Assembly (NCBI RefSeq): GCF_001570925.1
Contig: NZ_BCSP01000003.1
Coordinates: 124,001 to 188,000, forward strand
Reading direction: 5' to 3'
Source: [Zimmermannella] bifida NBRC 103089
GTDB taxonomy: Bacteria > Actinomycetota > Actinomycetes > Actinomycetales > Microbacteriaceae
DNA: 64,000 bases
Shown here piece by piece: positions 36,647-46,912 of this stretch. The notes under the pieces were generated by a model. The model saw only the letters and a list, made by a program, of their open reading frames with translations. It did no database searches and was not told the DNA's origin. The first letter of the stretch is position 1, and each line of letters starts with the position of its first letter. The position numbers were made by a program, and so were the translations under genes.

Positions 36647-39600
36647 GTGGTAGCGCAGCCACAGCAAGTTGAATGGCTCTCGTTGGTCGAGACTAGCGGG
36701 CCGTTCCTGACACTCACTGTCCTCGAACAGGCGTTCCCACAAGGCCTCGAATCAATCGAGACCCCTCGGTGCCAGCGGCTCCGCTATGCCTACTCTGAGT
36801 GGCGCGATGCCGTCGACGAGGATGATGAGCTTCTCCCTCAACTTCACGACGCCTGGGTGAATCTGGTCCTCACCGAGCTGCTTGAGTTCGACGAAGAGTC
36901 GGCAACACCGCGCTCCTCCTGGGTGGGCGGTGACCTGTCCATCTCGTCGTCCGATGGGGCCGCGCACTACGGACCCACATGGATCATCCACGCTCCAGGT
37001 TCAACTGACCCGCGCGCGTTCATCGCAGTGACTCACCCGGACGCTGATCTGGAGTCCGCAGCTCAGACAGACGACTGGATCGCAAGCGAAGTGGAGCGCA
37101 TGACCCTGCTGTGCCGCGAACACGGGGTTCGAGTCGGGATCGTGACGAACGGCGAATCGTGGGTACTCATCAACGCGCCCGCAGACGCACCCTCTGGGAA
37201 AGCCGTCTGGCGCTCACGCTTCTGGTTCCAAGAGCCAGCGACGCTCAAGGCGTTCCAGTCGTTGCTCGGCGTGCGACGATGCTTCGGACCCACCGACCAG
37301 ACCCTCGAAGCACTTCTCGACGAGTCGCTGAAGCACCAGGAGGAAGTCACCGACACTCTAGGTGAGCAGGTACGCCGGGCCACCGAAGTCTTGATCCAAG
37401 CGCTCGACAAGGCGGACCAGGACCGCAACCGGGAACTCCTGCGCGATGTGCCGCCCACGCTGCTCTACGAGGCCTCCCTCACAGTGATGATGCGCCTCGT
37501 GTTTGTCCTATGCGCCGAAGAGCGCGGCTTGTTCCTTCTCGGGGACCCTGTATACGATGAGAACCTCGCCGTCTCAACCCTTCGCGGCAAGCTCGCTGAG
37601 GAAGCAGACCAACTGGGCGATGAAGTGCTGGAACGCCGCTTCGACGCCTGGGCGAGACTATTGGCCGCGTTCCGCGCTGTGTACGCGGGCATTGAGCACG
37701 AAGACCTGCGACTGTCGGCCATGGGTGGCTCGCTCTTCGATCCGGACCGATATCCTTTCCTTGAAGGCCGTGCGATGGGCACCTCATGGCTGGAAACCAC
37801 TTCGCAGCCCTTGCCGATCGATAACCGTACTGTCCTGCTGCTCCTAAACTCATTGCAGGTGTTGGAGCAATCTCATGGCGCGCTTTCTCTGTCTTATCGA
37901 GCTCTGGATGTCGAGCAGATCGGCCATGTCTATGAAGGCCTACTGGACCACACAGTGGTTCGCGTTCCGGACATCACACTCGGCCTTGAGGGCTCAGCGA
38001 AGAACCGCTATCCAACCATGAGCTTGGCTGAGTTGGAGTCGCTGCGATTCGAACACCAAGACACTCTCGTCTCCAAGATCGCCGAAGAGACGGGGCGAAC
38101 TCCAACGACGATCGGAAAAGCACTCACGAGGCCGGCGTCAGATACAGTTCGGGCTGCCCTCCTCAGTGCGTCTAATGGCAATGGTGCGCTATTCGAGCGC
38201 ATAGCCCCGTTCGCCAACCTTGTCAGAAACGATGCCTGGGGTGAGCCGATCATTTACGAGGCACACTCGTTTATGGTGACGCCCGGCGCCCATCGACGAG
38301 AAAGCGGCACACACTACACTCCGAGATCGCTTACTGAGCAAATTGTGCGCGTCGCGCTTGAACCTCTCGTCTACGTCGGACCAGCCGAAGGGAGAGCGAG
38401 AGACCACTGGGCGCTCAAGACCTCGGGGGCGCTTCTTGATCTTAGGATCTGCGACCCGGCCATGGGGTCGGGGGCGTTCCTCGTGCAGACCTGCCGGTAT
38501 TTGGGAGATCTGTTGATTGAAGCGTGGGCGCGCGCTGAGGCTGACGGGCTTGTCGTCACGTCTGACGGTTCGACTCTGGAAGCACTTGGGTCACATGAGC
38601 CGATGCCTCGAAACCTGAATGAGCGGATCGTTGTGGCCCGGAGACTGATCGCCGAACGATGTCTGTATGGAGTTGACATCAACCCACTCGCCGTCGAACT
38701 GGCGAAACTCTCGATCTGGCTTGTAACGCTGGCCAAGGGGCGACCCTTTGGGTTTCTGGATCATAACCTCCGCCCTGGAGACTCATTGCTCGGGATGCAC
38801 TCGGCCGGACAACTCGCCTCGTTCTCAATGTCTGCGTCGTTGGATGTGCACGTTCAGCCGACCGTTTTTACCCAGGTTGTCGAGGACGCGATAGCCGAAG
38901 CTCTCGCGCTCCGTCGACAATTACGTGCAACGGACGTTGCCGACATCTTGGACGTCGAAAACATGGCCGCGCTGGATCGAATGGCTCGTGCTAGGACACA
39001 GCAAGTGTCACTCCTGGCGGATGCGGTCCTGGCAGAAACGATTCGCTGTGAAGGGAAGAAGCGGTTGCTGCGAGCCGCGCTTTCTCACGTCAGTACCACA
39101 GCGATGGACTTTCTTGATGGTCACGAGGAAGCAACGCGTGCGATCTCTTCGATTATTCGAGACGGATTACCCACAGAGCGCCCCTTCCACTGGTTTCTGG
39201 AGTTCCCCGAAGTGTTTGACGGCGACAATCCGGGATTTGACGCGGTGTTGGGGAATCCGCCTTACATTAACGCGGTCGAGATGTATCTCGGAGATTCCCC
39301 TGTAGCTCGCAAGAAGTACTATTCCAGGCATTTCGCTGCCGCAGTTGGGAGCTATGACGCATTCGTGCTCTTCTACGAGCGGGCGATGACTGTTGCGGCC
39401 TTTGTTTCAACCATCGCGATGTTAATTCCCAACAAAGTTCTCAGCGCAGAGTACGCCGAGACCCTACGAGATCAAATAGTCTCAACATCCGCCGTGTACG
39501 CGCTGATCGATTTCTCGACAGCCGACGCATTCTCGGCGAGTGTCTACCCAGTTGCGCTTGTGATAACAAAGCCGTGCGTGGATATGAACTGCGTCGTTCT

Positions 39601-40393
39601 TGATGCGTCGAGCTCCGTCCGGTCCGTGGCTTCTCAAAGCTCTCTACAGACAGCACCGAGACACCTGTGGTCATTCTTACTTACGGACTTCGCTGATCTT
39701 CTCGGGGAAGCCCTATCAGCGAGCGTCGACCTCGGCAACTACTTCGACGTTTCGGCATCCGCAACGGTGTCGGAAGCCTACGAGATCGCGCCGTTCGTTC
39801 GATCCAATCGAGATGAAGCCCTCCCACCGGGACATGCACGCTTTATTGTCAGCGGGAACGTGAGACGATCCGCTACGAACTGGGCGGACTCCCCTGTTCG
39901 ATACCTCAAAGAGCGGTACGTCTTCGCGTCAGTTGACCTGAGCGGGCTGCCCTCGGCGAGGAGACTCCAGACACGGACGCCGAAGCTCATCATCTCGGGC
40001 ATGGCAAAACGTCCGACGGCCTTCTTCGACGCGGTCGGCGAGTACTGCGCGGGTGTCTCCACCGTGATCGTCATACAGGCCGACGAAGAAGGTATTTCAC
40101 TTGAGACTCTGGAGCACGTCCTTAACTCTCGTGCTGGCGCATTGATATATAAAGGGCTCTACGCTGGCCTGAGTCTCGCTGGCGGATACCTGCGCTTCGG
40201 GTCGCCGCAAATTGCGGCTTTCCCGATCCCGAAGCGTCTCGCGCAAAAGCGCAGCTACGAAGCCGAGCTAGACGATGATGAAGTGGCCCGGCTCTACGGA
40301 TTGGAACCCGAAATAGTAGATGCCGCCTTCGTTCGCAACTTTGGAGAGGGCGCTCTTACGTCCGCTCACGACGAACCTTCGACGAACGAGTAA
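36647..40393 (+). CDS. drmMI: DISARM adenine-N6 DNA methyltransferase DrmMI
   Basis: 1248 residues, an Eco57I/PglX-like gamma-type adenine methyltransferase. Motif I is CDPAMGSGAFLVQTC (about 602-616), and motif IV is LGNPPYINAVEMY (about 868-880). The N-terminal 500 residues resemble the extended regions of type IIG and PglX enzymes. A target-recognition-like C-terminus follows. The GTG at 36647 has GGAGGGGG upstream and begins four bases after the drmD stop. The stretch from about 39.3 to 40.2 kb is AT-richer than the rest, as is common in target-recognition regions that recombine between systems. It is assigned to DISARM by its neighbours, as no BREX gene (pglZ, brxC) is present. Confidence 0.9.
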   Translation: MVAQPQQVEWLSLVETSGPFLTLTVLEQAFPQGLESIETPRCQRLRYAYSEWRDAVDEDDELLPQLHDAWVNLVLTELLEFDEESATPRSSWVGGDLSISSSDGAAHYGPTWIIHAPGSTDPRAFIAVTHPDADLESAAQTDDWIASEVERMTLLCREHGVRVGIVTNGESWVLINAPADAPSGKAVWRSRFWFQEPATLKAFQSLLGVRRCFGPTDQTLEALLDESLKHQEEVTDTLGEQVRRATEVLIQALDKADQDRNRELLRDVPPTLLYEASLTVMMRLVFVLCAEERGLFLLGDPVYDENLAVSTLRGKLAEEADQLGDEVLERRFDAWARLLAAFRAVYAGIEHEDLRLSAMGGSLFDPDRYPFLEGRAMGTSWLETTSQPLPIDNRTVLLLLNSLQVLEQSHGALSLSYRALDVEQIGHVYEGLLDHTVVRVPDITLGLEGSAKNRYPTMSLAELESLRFEHQDTLVSKIAEETGRTPTTIGKALTRPASDTVRAALLSASNGNGALFERIAPFANLVRNDAWGEPIIYEAHSFMVTPGAHRRESGTHYTPRSLTEQIVRVALEPLVYVGPAEGRARDHWALKTSGALLDLRICDPAMGSGAFLVQTCRYLGDLLIEAWARAEADGLVVTSDGSTLEALGSHEPMPRNLNERIVVARRLIAERCLYGVDINPLAVELAKLSIWLVTLAKGRPFGFLDHNLRPGDSLLGMHSAGQLASFSMSASLDVHVQPTVFTQVVEDAIAEALALRRQLRATDVADILDVENMAALDRMARARTQQVSLLADAVLAETIRCEGKKRLLRAALSHVSTTAMDFLDGHEEATRAISSIIRDGLPTERPFHWFLEFPEVFDGDNPGFDAVLGNPPYINAVEMYLGDSPVARKKYYSRHFAAAVGSYDAFVLFYERAMTVAAFVSTIAMLIPNKVLSAEYAETLRDQIVSTSAVYALIDFSTADAFSASVYPVALVITKPCVDMNCVVLDASSSVRSVASQSSLQTAPRHLWSFLLTDFADLLGEALSASVDLGNYFDVSASATVSEAYEIAPFVRSNRDEALPPGHARFIVSGNVRRSATNWADSPVRYLKERYVFASVDLSGLPSARRLQTRTPKLIISGMAKRPTAFFDAVGEYCAGVSTVIVIQADEEGISLETLEHVLNSRAGALIYKGLYAGLSLAGGYLRFGSPQIAAFPIPKRLAQKRSYEAELDDDEVARLYGLEPEIVDAAFVRNFGEGALTSAHDEPSTNE

Positions 40394-40403
40394 GGAAGTT
40401 TCG

Positions 40404-43400
40404 ATGTCAAATGCATGGGCGATAGCTGGCGATCTCACGCATCGTGAGAGATTCGCTGTGAGCATTGGGGCGAGCGACTTCGGCGCCAAGGCGCACAAAG
40501 GTGACGGACTGTTGTTCGCCGTCAATGGACTGGCTGTGGCCGTCGGGCGGGTTTATCGGACAAGGGAGACGGATGGCGGCACCACCGTTTATCTGGACAC
40601 GCTCGCTCGTGCTGTTCGGCCGGTACCGCTCGAGAATCTGGACCTGCCCACGGTTCCCACGGGGGCTTCAATCCGACTTGAATGGGACGCATTCGAGGCC
40701 GCAGCAGCGGAGCTGACGGGAAAGCGATTCGACGCGTTACCTGCGCTGCCCGGAAAGACGAAAGAGGAGCAAGCCTATGTGCGAGAACTCCTCCGCCTCG
40801 CTGTCGTCGACGATCTCCTGGGGCCCGCGAACGGGCCGCACGAAGAGATCGTGGGCATGAGCGTGCGCGACCGGTACCTGGTGGGAAAGCTCGCGCCTCT
40901 GGACCCTGCGCACAACGCGCCACAGAACTCAGAGTTCGCTGAGGAAGAGATCACCGATGGCGACACGCCTGCTGATCTCCGCGTCTACGGGAACGAGGCA
41001 CACATCAGCCGCGATTCCGTACCGGCCACGAGTCCGGCCGAGGAAGACGACGAACCAGAGGTCAACGCCTCAGAGAGCCAGTCATTGGTTCCGTCGTCCA
41101 TGGGACTGACGTTCTGCGTTCCGGAGGACCAGCAATCTGTCGAAGTCACGGTGTCGTGGGGCCGCTACGAACGAAGCAAGTCGGCAGAGTCGGGGAAGCG
41201 TTGCTGGAAGCGAATTCCCGCTGGTGGCAAGGTCACGCTCACGCTGAGTGAAGGCCCGCTCACGCCATGCACCCTCGACACCGAAGTCCCCGAGGTTCGC
41301 CTCCAAGGCAGCGTCAGCCAGGCGGTCGGCCAAGGCGACCGCCTGGTGACGCTGTTTCTCGTCAACGGGCAGACCGAGCCGCATCAGAACCGTGACCAAG
41401 CCTGGGTCTTCCAGCCGGAGATAGTTGTACGAGACGACGCCGGCGGCGCTATCTTCCGCCGTCGGCCGTTGCTTGATGTGGAGCAGCACGACGAAGAACG
41501 GTTGTCGCTGGAGATGATCTACAGAAGACGCGTTGAGTTCGCAACCGGTCACGGAACCTCGGTGCATGCGGTGGTTAGTCGGTCCGACCCTGAACTGGCG
41601 ACAGAAGTGCGGACGGCGGTCATCCCCGATCAGGAAATCCAGATCACCGAGGCCCCTGGGGCCGACCCTGCCGACCGCGCTGCGCTACGCGAGTTGAGGA
41701 CGCAAGGCTCGCTTGACATGGAGAAGCTGGCTGATCCTGCGGAACTGTCCGACGACGAACTTCTAGCGGCACTCACTGCCCTCACAGGAGACTATGGGGA
41801 CTGGATTTCAGAGAATCGCGCTGCCATCGGGGTAGCACACGAGGGTTATAACCCCCAAGCTCAGGAAGCTATGGAGCGCTGCGAGCTCATCCTCGAACGG
41901 CTCAAGGAAGGCACCTCGACGCTGCGCCTGAACACGGATGCCATGTCGGCGTTCCGCTTCGCCAACCGCGCTATGGCGCAACAGCGTGTTCGCGGCATCT
42001 ACGCTCGCAAACGTCGCCAAGGCGACGCGGTAACGGTCGACGAGCTGAACATCCCTGCGAACCGTACGTGGCATCCTTTCCAATTGGCTTTCCTGCTCCT
42101 ATCTGTCCCAGCGTTGGCAGACCCCGAGCACGCGGACCGGATAGAACCACTGGCCGCATACGCCGACTTGCTCTGGTTCCCAACCGGTGGTGGAAAGACC
42201 GAGGCGTACCTTGGTGTCGCGGCCTTCGCCATGTCGATCCGGCGCCTCCAAGGAACGCTTGGAGGCTTCGATGCCACGCGCGGGCTTGCCGTCATCATGC
42301 GCTACACGCTGCGCCTGCTCACCCTGCAGCAGTTCCAACGAGCATCCACCCTCATCTGTGCAATGGAAGTGCTCCGCAAACAAGACCCCGATACCTGGGG
42401 ATCGGAGCCCTTCACTCTGGGCCTCTGGGTTGGCGGGAAGGTGACGCCGAACCGAACAGAAGACAGCCACGACGCGATTGAGAAGGAGCGCGACAACCGC
42501 CACGACACAGGCTCAACGCCCGCGCAGTTGACCAGCTGTCCCTGGTGCGGTTCTGCAATTAACCCAGGCCGAGATATCACTGTCGAGAAGTATCCTGGCG
42601 CTGGCCAGACCTTCATCTATTGCAGCGACAAGTACGGCCGGTGCGATTTTTCCAAAGCCCAATACCCCGAGCTTGGACTCCCAGTCGTTGTGGTGGATGA
42701 GGAGATTTATCGTCGTCCACCGTCGATGCTGATCGCCACCGTCGATAAGTTCGCGATGATGGCGTGGCGCGGACAAACGCGGACACTGTTTGGTTCCGCC
42801 ACGTTGGAATGTCCGCGTCATGGCCTACTCTGGCCCGGGAGTCCTTGCCAAGGCAACCACAAGGCTGAGCGGGGCAAGCCCGCGACCAGGGTGAAGGCGA
42901 TCTCACCGCTCCGGCCACCTGACCTCATAATTCAGGACGAGTTCCACCTCATCAGCGGACCACTCGGAACGATGGTTGGCGTCTACGAGACGGCCGTTGA
43001 TGAACTTTGCACCTGGAGCCTGGACGAGAAGAAGGTCCGGCCGAAAGTCATCGCCTCGACCGCCACCGTCCGAAAGGCTGAGGAGCAGGTCAATAACGTG
43101 TTCCTACGCCAAGTGGCGATCTTCCCGCCACACGGGTTGGATGTCGAGGACAACTTCTTCTCGGTGCAGCGCTCCACAGAAGACCGGCCCGGTAGGCTTT
43201 ACCTTGGAATCTGCTCACCGGGGAGCTCCCGGCCTGCGGTGCTCATCCGTGTGTACGTCGCAGTGCTCACTGCCGCGAAGACTCTTTTCCAAGACTTCGG
43301 TGCTGCGGCAGACCCCTACATGACCCTCGTCGGCTACTTCAACTCGCTACGTGAGCTCGGCGGTATGAGACGCCTGGCCGAGGATGATGTGCAGACCCGT

Positions 43401-44288
43401 GCATATCGGGTCGAGATGAGCGACGTGAGCCGTCCGGGCCTGACACAACGCTCGGTAAACCAGGTGGATGAGCTGACCTCAAGAGTGACGAGCAAGGAGA
43501 TTCCGCAGAAGCTCGACCGGCTGGAGTTGCCGTTCAAGGAGAAGTGGGAGTCCGGAGAGGTCCGCGCCTACGACATCGTTCTTGCCACCAACATGCTGTC
43601 GGTTGGTGTTGATGTGAACCGTCTCGGCCTCATGGTCGTGAATGGACAGCCGAAGAACACCGCTGAGTACATCCAGGCTACGAGCCGCGTCGGGCGCTCG
43701 TTCCCCGGTCTCGTTGTCACGGTCCTCACCTGGAGCAGGCCGCGCGACCTTTCACACTACGAGACGTTCGAGCACTATCACTCGACGTTCTACAAGCACG
43801 TCGAAGCTCAATCTGTCACACCGTTCGCCCCCAGGGCACTCGATCGTGCCCTGACGGGCGCCATGGTCAGCCTTATGCGTCTTGGAAACGACTCTCTGAA
43901 CCCGAATTTCGGTGCCCAGCTAATGGACAAGACCTCGGGTCCAGAAGCAACCCAGGCGATCGAAGCCGTCTCGGAACGGGCATGGAAAGCCAAAGACAAG
44001 GCCGCGCGTGATCTCGTTCTCGGGATGGCCCGTGACCGGACGGACCGTTGGGCGAGGGAAGCCAAAATGGGTGGGCGCCGTCTCGGCTACGAGACTGAGC
44101 GCCGGCAGGGAGATGTAGTCGGGTTGTTGCGAAAGCCTGGCACCCAGGCGTGGGATGAGTTCACTGTCCCGATGTCCATGCGGGAGGTAGAACCAGGTGT
44201 CCAACTCGTCATGGACGCGTCAAGACGCTCCGCTGACGCTCCTCCTTGGAAACCACGCCCCCGACCTAGTGATGGAGGAGCCGCATGA
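40404..44288 (+). CDS. drmA: DISARM core helicase DrmA
   Basis: 1294 residues. An N-terminal region of about 550 residues precedes a superfamily 2 helicase core: Walker A WFPTGGGKTEAYLG (about 591-604), Walker B IIQDEFHLISGPLG (about 842), LATNMLSVGVDVNRLG, and QATSRVGRSFPGL (about 1090). Between the ATPase halves lie zinc-ribbon-type cysteines (CPWCGS near 712, ECPRHG and CQGNH near 815). DrmA is a core gene of every DISARM system. With DrmB it forms the DNA-binding complex that recognises 5' overhangs, according to published structural work. The ATG at 40404 has AAGGAAG upstream. It overlaps the drmB start. Confidence 0.93.
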   Translation: MSNAWAIAGDLTHRERFAVSIGASDFGAKAHKGDGLLFAVNGLAVAVGRVYRTRETDGGTTVYLDTLARAVRPVPLENLDLPTVPTGASIRLEWDAFEAAAAELTGKRFDALPALPGKTKEEQAYVRELLRLAVVDDLLGPANGPHEEIVGMSVRDRYLVGKLAPLDPAHNAPQNSEFAEEEITDGDTPADLRVYGNEAHISRDSVPATSPAEEDDEPEVNASESQSLVPSSMGLTFCVPEDQQSVEVTVSWGRYERSKSAESGKRCWKRIPAGGKVTLTLSEGPLTPCTLDTEVPEVRLQGSVSQAVGQGDRLVTLFLVNGQTEPHQNRDQAWVFQPEIVVRDDAGGAIFRRRPLLDVEQHDEERLSLEMIYRRRVEFATGHGTSVHAVVSRSDPELATEVRTAVIPDQEIQITEAPGADPADRAALRELRTQGSLDMEKLADPAELSDDELLAALTALTGDYGDWISENRAAIGVAHEGYNPQAQEAMERCELILERLKEGTSTLRLNTDAMSAFRFANRAMAQQRVRGIYARKRRQGDAVTVDELNIPANRTWHPFQLAFLLLSVPALADPEHADRIEPLAAYADLLWFPTGGGKTEAYLGVAAFAMSIRRLQGTLGGFDATRGLAVIMRYTLRLLTLQQFQRASTLICAMEVLRKQDPDTWGSEPFTLGLWVGGKVTPNRTEDSHDAIEKERDNRHDTGSTPAQLTSCPWCGSAINPGRDITVEKYPGAGQTFIYCSDKYGRCDFSKAQYPELGLPVVVVDEEIYRRPPSMLIATVDKFAMMAWRGQTRTLFGSATLECPRHGLLWPGSPCQGNHKAERGKPATRVKAISPLRPPDLIIQDEFHLISGPLGTMVGVYETAVDELCTWSLDEKKVRPKVIASTATVRKAEEQVNNVFLRQVAIFPPHGLDVEDNFFSVQRSTEDRPGRLYLGICSPGSSRPAVLIRVYVAVLTAAKTLFQDFGAAADPYMTLVGYFNSLRELGGMRRLAEDDVQTRAYRVEMSDVSRPGLTQRSVNQVDELTSRVTSKEIPQKLDRLELPFKEKWESGEVRAYDIVLATNMLSVGVDVNRLGLMVVNGQPKNTAEYIQATSRVGRSFPGLVVTVLTWSRPRDLSHYETFEHYHSTFYKHVEAQSVTPFAPRALDRALTGAMVSLMRLGNDSLNPNFGAQLMDKTSGPEATQAIEAVSERAWKAKDKAARDLVLGMARDRTDRWAREAKMGGRRLGYETERRQGDVVGLLRKPGTQAWDEFTVPMSMREVEPGVQLVMDASRRSADAPPWKPRPRPSDGGAA

Positions 44289-46123
44289 GTACGAACAACC
44301 ACGTCGTCGGACAGGTCCGTCCGAGCCAGCTCCTGTGGGCCTACGGACCTGGTTCTATCGTTGATCTACCGAACCTGTCTGTGGTCACGATGGGGCTCAA
44401 CAAGTGGGACCCCAACCGGTGTCCTCCAGTCGAAGAGGCCAGGCTGCTCGCCGAGGTCAAGCGCGTCCTCGGTCCGCAGGTGCAGCGGCTCCGCATCCCT
44501 CCGTTCCTCCAGGAGGATCGCCCTGACCCGTTCTCTGCCGAGGGCCGTGTTGGCGTCCCGGTCAGTCCGTTCCCGCGGTGGCTGCGTTGCATCAAGTGTG
44601 GACTTCTCGCCGAGTATGATTCGGGCCTGTTCGACATCAAGAGTTTTCCGTACCGGCCAGAGCGAACCCACTTCCTGCACACGAACTGCGACAAGGGGAA
44701 GCACGCGGACGCCGTGCCCGCTCGCTTCCTCCTTGCATGCCGTAACGGGCACCTGGACGACTTTCCGTGGGACTGGTTTATCCACGGTGGATCGGACTGC
44801 AAGGGCACGTTCCGCTTCTTCGAGCGGGGCGCGTCTCTGCAAACTGAGAACCTTTGGGTGAAGTGTGATACCTGCGATAACGCTCGCTCGCTCGTCCACG
44901 CATTCGGGAAGGGCGCCGCGGACAATCTCCCTGCGTGCCGGGGGCGGCATCCCCACCTTGACTCGTACGAGGAGTGCACCCAGGAACCACTCACGATCCT
45001 GCTCGGTGCGACCAACAGTTGGTTCCCCGTCACTCTCTCTGTGCTTGCCATCCCGCTAGAAAAGAACCAACTGAGCCAACTGGTCCTTGATGGTTGGGAG
45101 CACTTCGCGGACGTGGAGGACGAAGCCGAGCTCAGAGGTATTGTCAAGACCCTGATCCGAACCACTGCAGTGCCCGGAATCGACAAGTGGGATGTCCCGA
45201 GCATCTGGAACGCGATTGAACAGCGTAAGACCGGAAAAGGCATTGAGGTCGTTTCAGAAGGCGAGGTCAAAGGTCCGGAGTGGGAGGTATTGACCTCAAA
45301 TAGTCCACCGAGCGACTGGCCCCACTTCATGAGCACAACCGTTGCTCCACCCGTTGGGTATGACACTCAGGTCAAGCGCGTGCTTCTGCTCGAACGGCTC
45401 CGAGAAGTCAACGCACTCATTGGATACACCCGAGTCGAAGCGCCCGAGGAAACGAGCGATCCTGATGAACGCCCACCAATGGCCGCGCTCACGCGAGGCA
45501 CGACGGAGTGGGTGCTGGCCAGTGAAGTGCATGGCGAAGGAATCTTCATTGAGTTCAATGAGTCCGTCATCGAGTCGTGGGAGCAGAATGCGCACGTAGC
45601 CGACCGTAACAAGACTCTATTCGTCGGCCATCAGGGCTGGCGGAATGCTCGACATCTGAAGCCCGACGTTGGCTTTCCCTCGAGCCGGTACACCGTGCTC
45701 CACACGCTCGCGCATCTCCTCGTTCGCGAACTCGCGCTTGAGTGTGGATACAACGCCGCAAGCATCCGAGAGCGCGTCTACGCGAGTTCGGACCCCGACG
45801 CTCCCATGGCTGGCATCCTGCTTTACACGGCGGCTGCGGACTCGGACGGTACCCTCGGAGGCCTCGTTGACCTCGGCAAGCCAGACTTCCTCGGTCGGCT
45901 ACTCGACCAAGCGCTCGAACGAGCCTCTATCTGCTCGTCAGACCCTCTCTGTTCTGAGCACGATCCGAGCAAGGACCGCTCGCTCCATGCGGCCGCTTGC
46001 CATTCGTGCACGTTCGTCTCAGAGACTTCGTGCGAACGCGGCAATCGCTACCTCGACCGAGCCCTCGTGATCCCTACCCTGAGGGACGATCAGGCCTGCC
46101 TGTTCCATAAGGGCAGTGCCTGA
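44285..46123 (+). CDS. drmB: DISARM core protein DrmB (DUF1998)
   Basis: 612 residues. The start RPSQLLWAYGPGSIVDLPNL is characteristic of DrmB. The DUF1998-type C-terminal part includes YTVLHTLAHLLVRELAL (about 468) and a cysteine cluster CSSDPLCSEH ... CHSCTFVSETSC (about 548-580) that probably binds zinc. A further cysteine set lies near 98-160. DrmB pairs with DrmA. The ATG overlaps the drmA stop and the end overlaps drmC by eight bases. The reading frame is clean throughout. Confidence 0.93.
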   Translation: MSTNNHVVGQVRPSQLLWAYGPGSIVDLPNLSVVTMGLNKWDPNRCPPVEEARLLAEVKRVLGPQVQRLRIPPFLQEDRPDPFSAEGRVGVPVSPFPRWLRCIKCGLLAEYDSGLFDIKSFPYRPERTHFLHTNCDKGKHADAVPARFLLACRNGHLDDFPWDWFIHGGSDCKGTFRFFERGASLQTENLWVKCDTCDNARSLVHAFGKGAADNLPACRGRHPHLDSYEECTQEPLTILLGATNSWFPVTLSVLAIPLEKNQLSQLVLDGWEHFADVEDEAELRGIVKTLIRTTAVPGIDKWDVPSIWNAIEQRKTGKGIEVVSEGEVKGPEWEVLTSNSPPSDWPHFMSTTVAPPVGYDTQVKRVLLLERLREVNALIGYTRVEAPEETSDPDERPPMAALTRGTTEWVLASEVHGEGIFIEFNESVIESWEQNAHVADRNKTLFVGHQGWRNARHLKPDVGFPSSRYTVLHTLAHLLVRELALECGYNAASIRERVYASSDPDAPMAGILLYTAAADSDGTLGGLVDLGKPDFLGRLLDQALERASICSSDPLCSEHDPSKDRSLHAAACHSCTFVSETSCERGNRYLDRALVIPTLRDDQACLFHKGSA

Positions 46124-46910
46124 CGTGGACGAGCTGCTTGCCGTTGTCGCGGAACTGGGATTGGAACTCCACCCTGACCGCGTTCGTGTAGTTGCCTCCA
46201 AGATCGAAGGACTCGGATCAGTGGAGCAGTTCACGCTGGCTCGCCCTGCCTTCGGACCGAACGCCGACAAGGCCCTCATCACCAAGTTTGGTCAGGCCTG
46301 GCACGGCGCGGACTCAATGTCGCCCCGGGACGTGGCGACCGCACTTCGAGGGGCATCAGCAACGGCCGTCGAGCAGCAGCGACGCGGTTCTGTGGAACTC
46401 ACTTGGACAGGGCCGTCTTCAGGCCAGGTGCCAGTCCGGCACACCGAGCAGGTGCTCCTCGAAGTCATCAACGCAGCACAACGGCGTCTTTTCATTGTCA
46501 GTTTCGTGGCGTACCAGGTGCAGTCGATTGGTAAGGCGTTGACCGAGGCAGCCGAACGCGGGGTCCAGATCGACGTTCTGCTTGAGTCCTCGACCGCACA
46601 TGGTGGGAAGGTCGATCACGACTCGGCGGAGGCGATGCGGAAGTTGGTTCCGTCGGCCCGGTTGTTTGCATGGTCGGCTCACGAGAAGGGTGCCGCAGAC
46701 CAGTATCCCGGTGTAGTCCATGCGAAATGCGCCGTCGCCGACGGACGGGTCGCTTTCATCACTAGCGCGAATCTCACGTCTGCGGCTATGGAGCGCAACA
46801 TGGAGCTTGGGGTTCTCGTCACGGGCGGGAACATTCCTGAAGAGCTGCACGATCATCTTGAGGCACTGATCGTGACTAAGGTACTAGAGCCGATCCGGCC
46901 CGCCATTTAG
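46116..46910 (+). CDS. drmC: DISARM phospholipase-D-like protein DrmC
   Basis: 264 residues with one PLD-type HKD motif, GVVHAKCAVADGRVAFITSA, followed by NLTSAAMERNMELGVLV (about 198-232). A conserved FIVSFVAYQ strand lies near 127. PLD proteins with a single motif work as dimers, often as nucleases. DrmC is reported to be dispensable for protection in the tested class 2 system. The GTG at 46116 overlaps drmB by eight bases. The gene ends at 46910 and a recombinase fragment starts immediately after, so this is the right edge of the cargo. Confidence 0.9.
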   Translation: MPDVDELLAVVAELGLELHPDRVRVVASKIEGLGSVEQFTLARPAFGPNADKALITKFGQAWHGADSMSPRDVATALRGASATAVEQQRRGSVELTWTGPSSGQVPVRHTEQVLLEVINAAQRRLFIVSFVAYQVQSIGKALTEAAERGVQIDVLLESSTAHGGKVDHDSAEAMRKLVPSARLFAWSAHEKGAADQYPGVVHAKCAVADGRVAFITSANLTSAAMERNMELGVLVTGGNIPEELHDHLEALIVTKVLEPIRPAI

Positions 46911-46912
46911 TC

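Noticed and set aside
36647-40393. BREX system (PglX-like methyltransferase)
   Set aside because: The methyltransferase resembles PglX, but no pglZ, brxC, brxB or lon-like gene is present. DrmA, DrmB, DrmC and DrmD define the locus as DISARM.
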